Shown here in pieces: positions 6,828 to 7,653 of a stretch of DNA of 7,653 nucleotides. Numbering within the stretch: position 1 is the stretch's first letter; every line of letters starts with the position of its first letter. The position numbers and the translations under genes were made by a program. This stretch comes from Brevibacillus sp. (GTDB lineage Bacteria; Bacillota; Bacilli; Brevibacillales; Brevibacillaceae), in NCBI GenBank assembly GCA_029240815.1, contig JARDZO010000265.1:1-7653 (forward strand). The letters are read 5' to 3'. The notes beneath the pieces are model-generated. The model made no database searches, was not told where the DNA came from, and worked only from the letters and a program-made list of their open reading frames with translations.

Positions 6828-6850
6828 CACTTATCGTAAAAGAGAGCGCC
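6815..6850. repeat. 9-bp dyad flanking the trp promoter -10 element
   Basis: GGCGCTCTC (6815-6823) and GAGAGCGCC (6842-6850) are perfect inverted repeats separated by 18 bp that contain the -10 hexamer. One arm overlaps the promoter spacer and the other overlaps the 5' stem-loop. It could be a repressor operator or, in RNA reading through from aroH, a hairpin that excludes the 5' stem-loop. In RNA made from the local promoter the upstream arm is absent. No U run follows it, so it is not an aroH terminator. Confidence 0.6.
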
Positions 6851-6861
6851 CAGAATGTCAA
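6833..6861 (-). promoter_or_regulatory. trp operon promoter (sigma-A type)
   Basis: The -35 TTGACA (6861-6856) is a perfect consensus, and a 17-bp spacer separates it from TACGAT (6838-6833), which matches the -10 consensus at four of six positions. The -35 begins immediately after the aroH stop codon. The predicted start is near 6825-6827, placing the TRAP triplets about 45 nt into the RNA. This internal promoter matches the one driving trpEDCFBA in B. subtilis, in addition to readthrough from upstream aro genes. Confidence 0.82.
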
Positions 6862-7236
6862 CTACCGATTTGTCAGGTCAGGACGGAGTTTAACCGCGTC
6901 CCGCAAGAAAACGTGATGGATGTCTTTTGCAGTTTTCTCTGTGTTTACGTGCATCATGACGCGTACACAAAGAGGCAATCCACCCGGTACTGGAATTTCT
7001 CTAGCACACATGAGGGGAACGTACTGCCAAGCCTCACCCTCCAGCATACGTGCTGCTTGTGCCGGAAAAGTAGCACTCAGATCCTCGGTCGTCGTAATAA
7101 TGACGCTGCCGATATCCTCTGGATCTACTTCGTTACGGCTAACCATTTCCTGCAGAAGCGACTTGGTCGCGGACACGATTTCGTCGCGCGTGTCCGCCTC
7201 TACTGTAATAGCTCCTCTGATTCCTCGCATTCCCAT
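6862..7236 (-). CDS. aroH: Chorismate mutase, AroH class
   Basis: Converts chorismate to prephenate, the branch point to Phe and Tyr. At 124 aa it matches the small trimeric B. subtilis-type enzyme, about 127 aa. The start MRGIRGAITVE has R7. F57 and R63 (FPAQAAR), C77 and E80 (QYVPLMCAREI), R92 (CVRVMM) and the C-terminal LRPDL are present. These correspond to Arg7, Phe57, Arg63, Cys75, Glu78 and Arg90 of the B. subtilis active site. The position of Tyr108 is F110 (HVFL), a conservative change. The ATG lies 2 nt after the aroB stop, with GGAGG 7 nt upstream inside aroB. An ATG at codon 3 is a weaker alternative. Confidence 0.97.
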   Translation of the reverse strand: MGMRGIRGAITVEADTRDEIVSATKSLLQEMVSRNEVDPEDIGSVIITTTEDLSATFPAQAARMLEGEAWQYVPLMCAREIPVPGGLPLCVRVMMHVNTEKTAKDIHHVFLRDAVKLRPDLTNR

Positions 7237-7238
7237 TG

Positions 7239-7653
7239 TTAAGCCTCCACTTCTTCTCGCATCACTGTCAAAATGATCTCTTCATCGATGTCTTTTACTA
7301 CTTCTACTTGACCAATTGCACGTGGCAAAACAAGAGCGAGCTTGCCGCCTACCGTTTTTTTGTCTCTTTTCATCGCTTCCAGTACGGTTTCCGGTGTCAG
7401 ATCGCCTGGCCACTTTGTGGGGAGATGATACACACGAAGGACTCGCTCCGTCCGCTCATAAACACCCTTTTCCGCCAATCCGACTCGTTCTGCAACCTTT
7501 GCAGCCAAGCACATCCCAATCGAGATTGCCTCGCCGTGGTTGAGGACAGAATAGGCACTCAGAGCTTCAAAGGCATGACCAAACGTATGTCCCAGATTTA
7601 GCAGGGCCCGTTGCCCTTGTTCTGTTTCATCCTCGGACACAATCGCGGCCTTG
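7239..7653 (-). CDS. aroB: 3-Dehydroquinate synthase, C-terminal part (runs off window)
   Basis: Cyclises DAHP to 3-dehydroquinate, the second step of the shikimate pathway, using NAD and a divalent metal. The last 137 residues are present and the frame is open to the window edge. Recognisable motifs are KAAIVSEDE at the edge, LNLGHTFGHAFE and NHGEAISIG; the histidines of the last two are metal ligands in the family. MKRDKK lies about 90 residues from the edge, followed by LALVLPRAIGQ. The gene ends at TAA (7241-7239), two nt before aroH, whose ribosome site is in its last codons. The upstream neighbour is probably aroF (chorismate synthase), as in B. subtilis; that lies outside the window. 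Confidence 0.96.
   Translation of the reverse strand, partial: KAAIVSEDETEQGQRALLNLGHTFGHAFEALSAYSVLNHGEAISIGMCLAAKVAERVGLAEKGVYERTERVLRVYHLPTKWPGDLTPETVLEAMKRDKKTVGGKLALVLPRAIGQVEVVKDIDEEIILTVMREEVEA

Noticed and set aside
6815..6850. aroH transcription terminator
   Set aside because: The 9-bp dyad is not followed by a U run, its loop is long and it contains the promoter -10. Readthrough is more likely.
6502..6861. T-box riboswitch in the trp leader
   Set aside because: No T-box consensus (AGGGTGGNACCGCG type) was found upstream of the terminator. The NAG triplets explain the control better.
436..7601. Many plus-strand open frames, for example 870-1211, 3752-4156, 5479-5967 and 6913-7242
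   Set aside because: All lie opposite well-supported minus-strand genes, show no recognisable protein motifs and lack convincing ribosome sites.
1..7653. Mobile elements, CRISPR arrays, tRNA genes or foreign islands
   Set aside because: No transposase, direct-repeat arrays, tRNA-like sequence or composition shift was seen. The window is a core biosynthetic operon.

Overview
This window is a contiguous stretch of the aromatic amino acid 'supraoperon' of a Gram-positive, Bacillales-type bacterium. Every gene lies on the minus strand, so transcription runs from the right edge to the left. The order is aroB (3' part) - aroH - [trp promoter and leader] - trpE - trpD - trpC - trpF - trpB - trpA - hisC (5' part). 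This matches the B. subtilis arrangement aroF-aroB-aroH-trpEDCFBA-hisC-tyrA-aroE. The near-balanced base composition and the protein sequences suggest a Brevibacillus/Paenibacillus-like host rather than Bacillus sensu stricto; that genus-level guess is an inference without a database search.

Layout. Positions 7653-6862 hold the end of 3-dehydroquinate synthase (AroB) and a complete AroH-type chorismate mutase. Positions 6861-6502 are the only long non-coding stretch, and they hold a complete regulatory leader: a sigma-A type promoter (TTGACA, 17 bp, TACGAT), a 5' stem-loop at the predicted transcript start, eleven NAG triplets spaced like a TRAP (trp RNA-binding attenuation protein) site, an antiterminator, an overlapping intrinsic terminator, and further hairpins reaching the trpE Shine-Dalgarno sequence. 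Positions 6501-497 hold six intact trp genes, every adjacent pair overlapping by 1 to 38 nt. Positions 466-1 hold the N-terminal part of HisC.

How it works together. AroB makes dehydroquinate for the shikimate pathway, which leads to chorismate. AroH sends chorismate to prephenate (Phe/Tyr), whereas TrpE sends it to anthranilate. TrpD, TrpC, TrpF and TrpB/TrpA then complete tryptophan. HisC probably transaminates both histidinol phosphate and aromatic keto acids. No trpG lies in the operon, so the glutamine amidotransferase partner of TrpE is probably encoded elsewhere (a shared pabA/trpG, as in B. subtilis).

The enzymes are ordinary. The interesting part is the leader: a textbook 11-triplet TRAP target, plus a perfect 9-bp dyad around the promoter. 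In readthrough RNA coming from aroH that dyad would compete with the 5' stem-loop, which could let the cell regulate readthrough and locally initiated trp transcripts differently.
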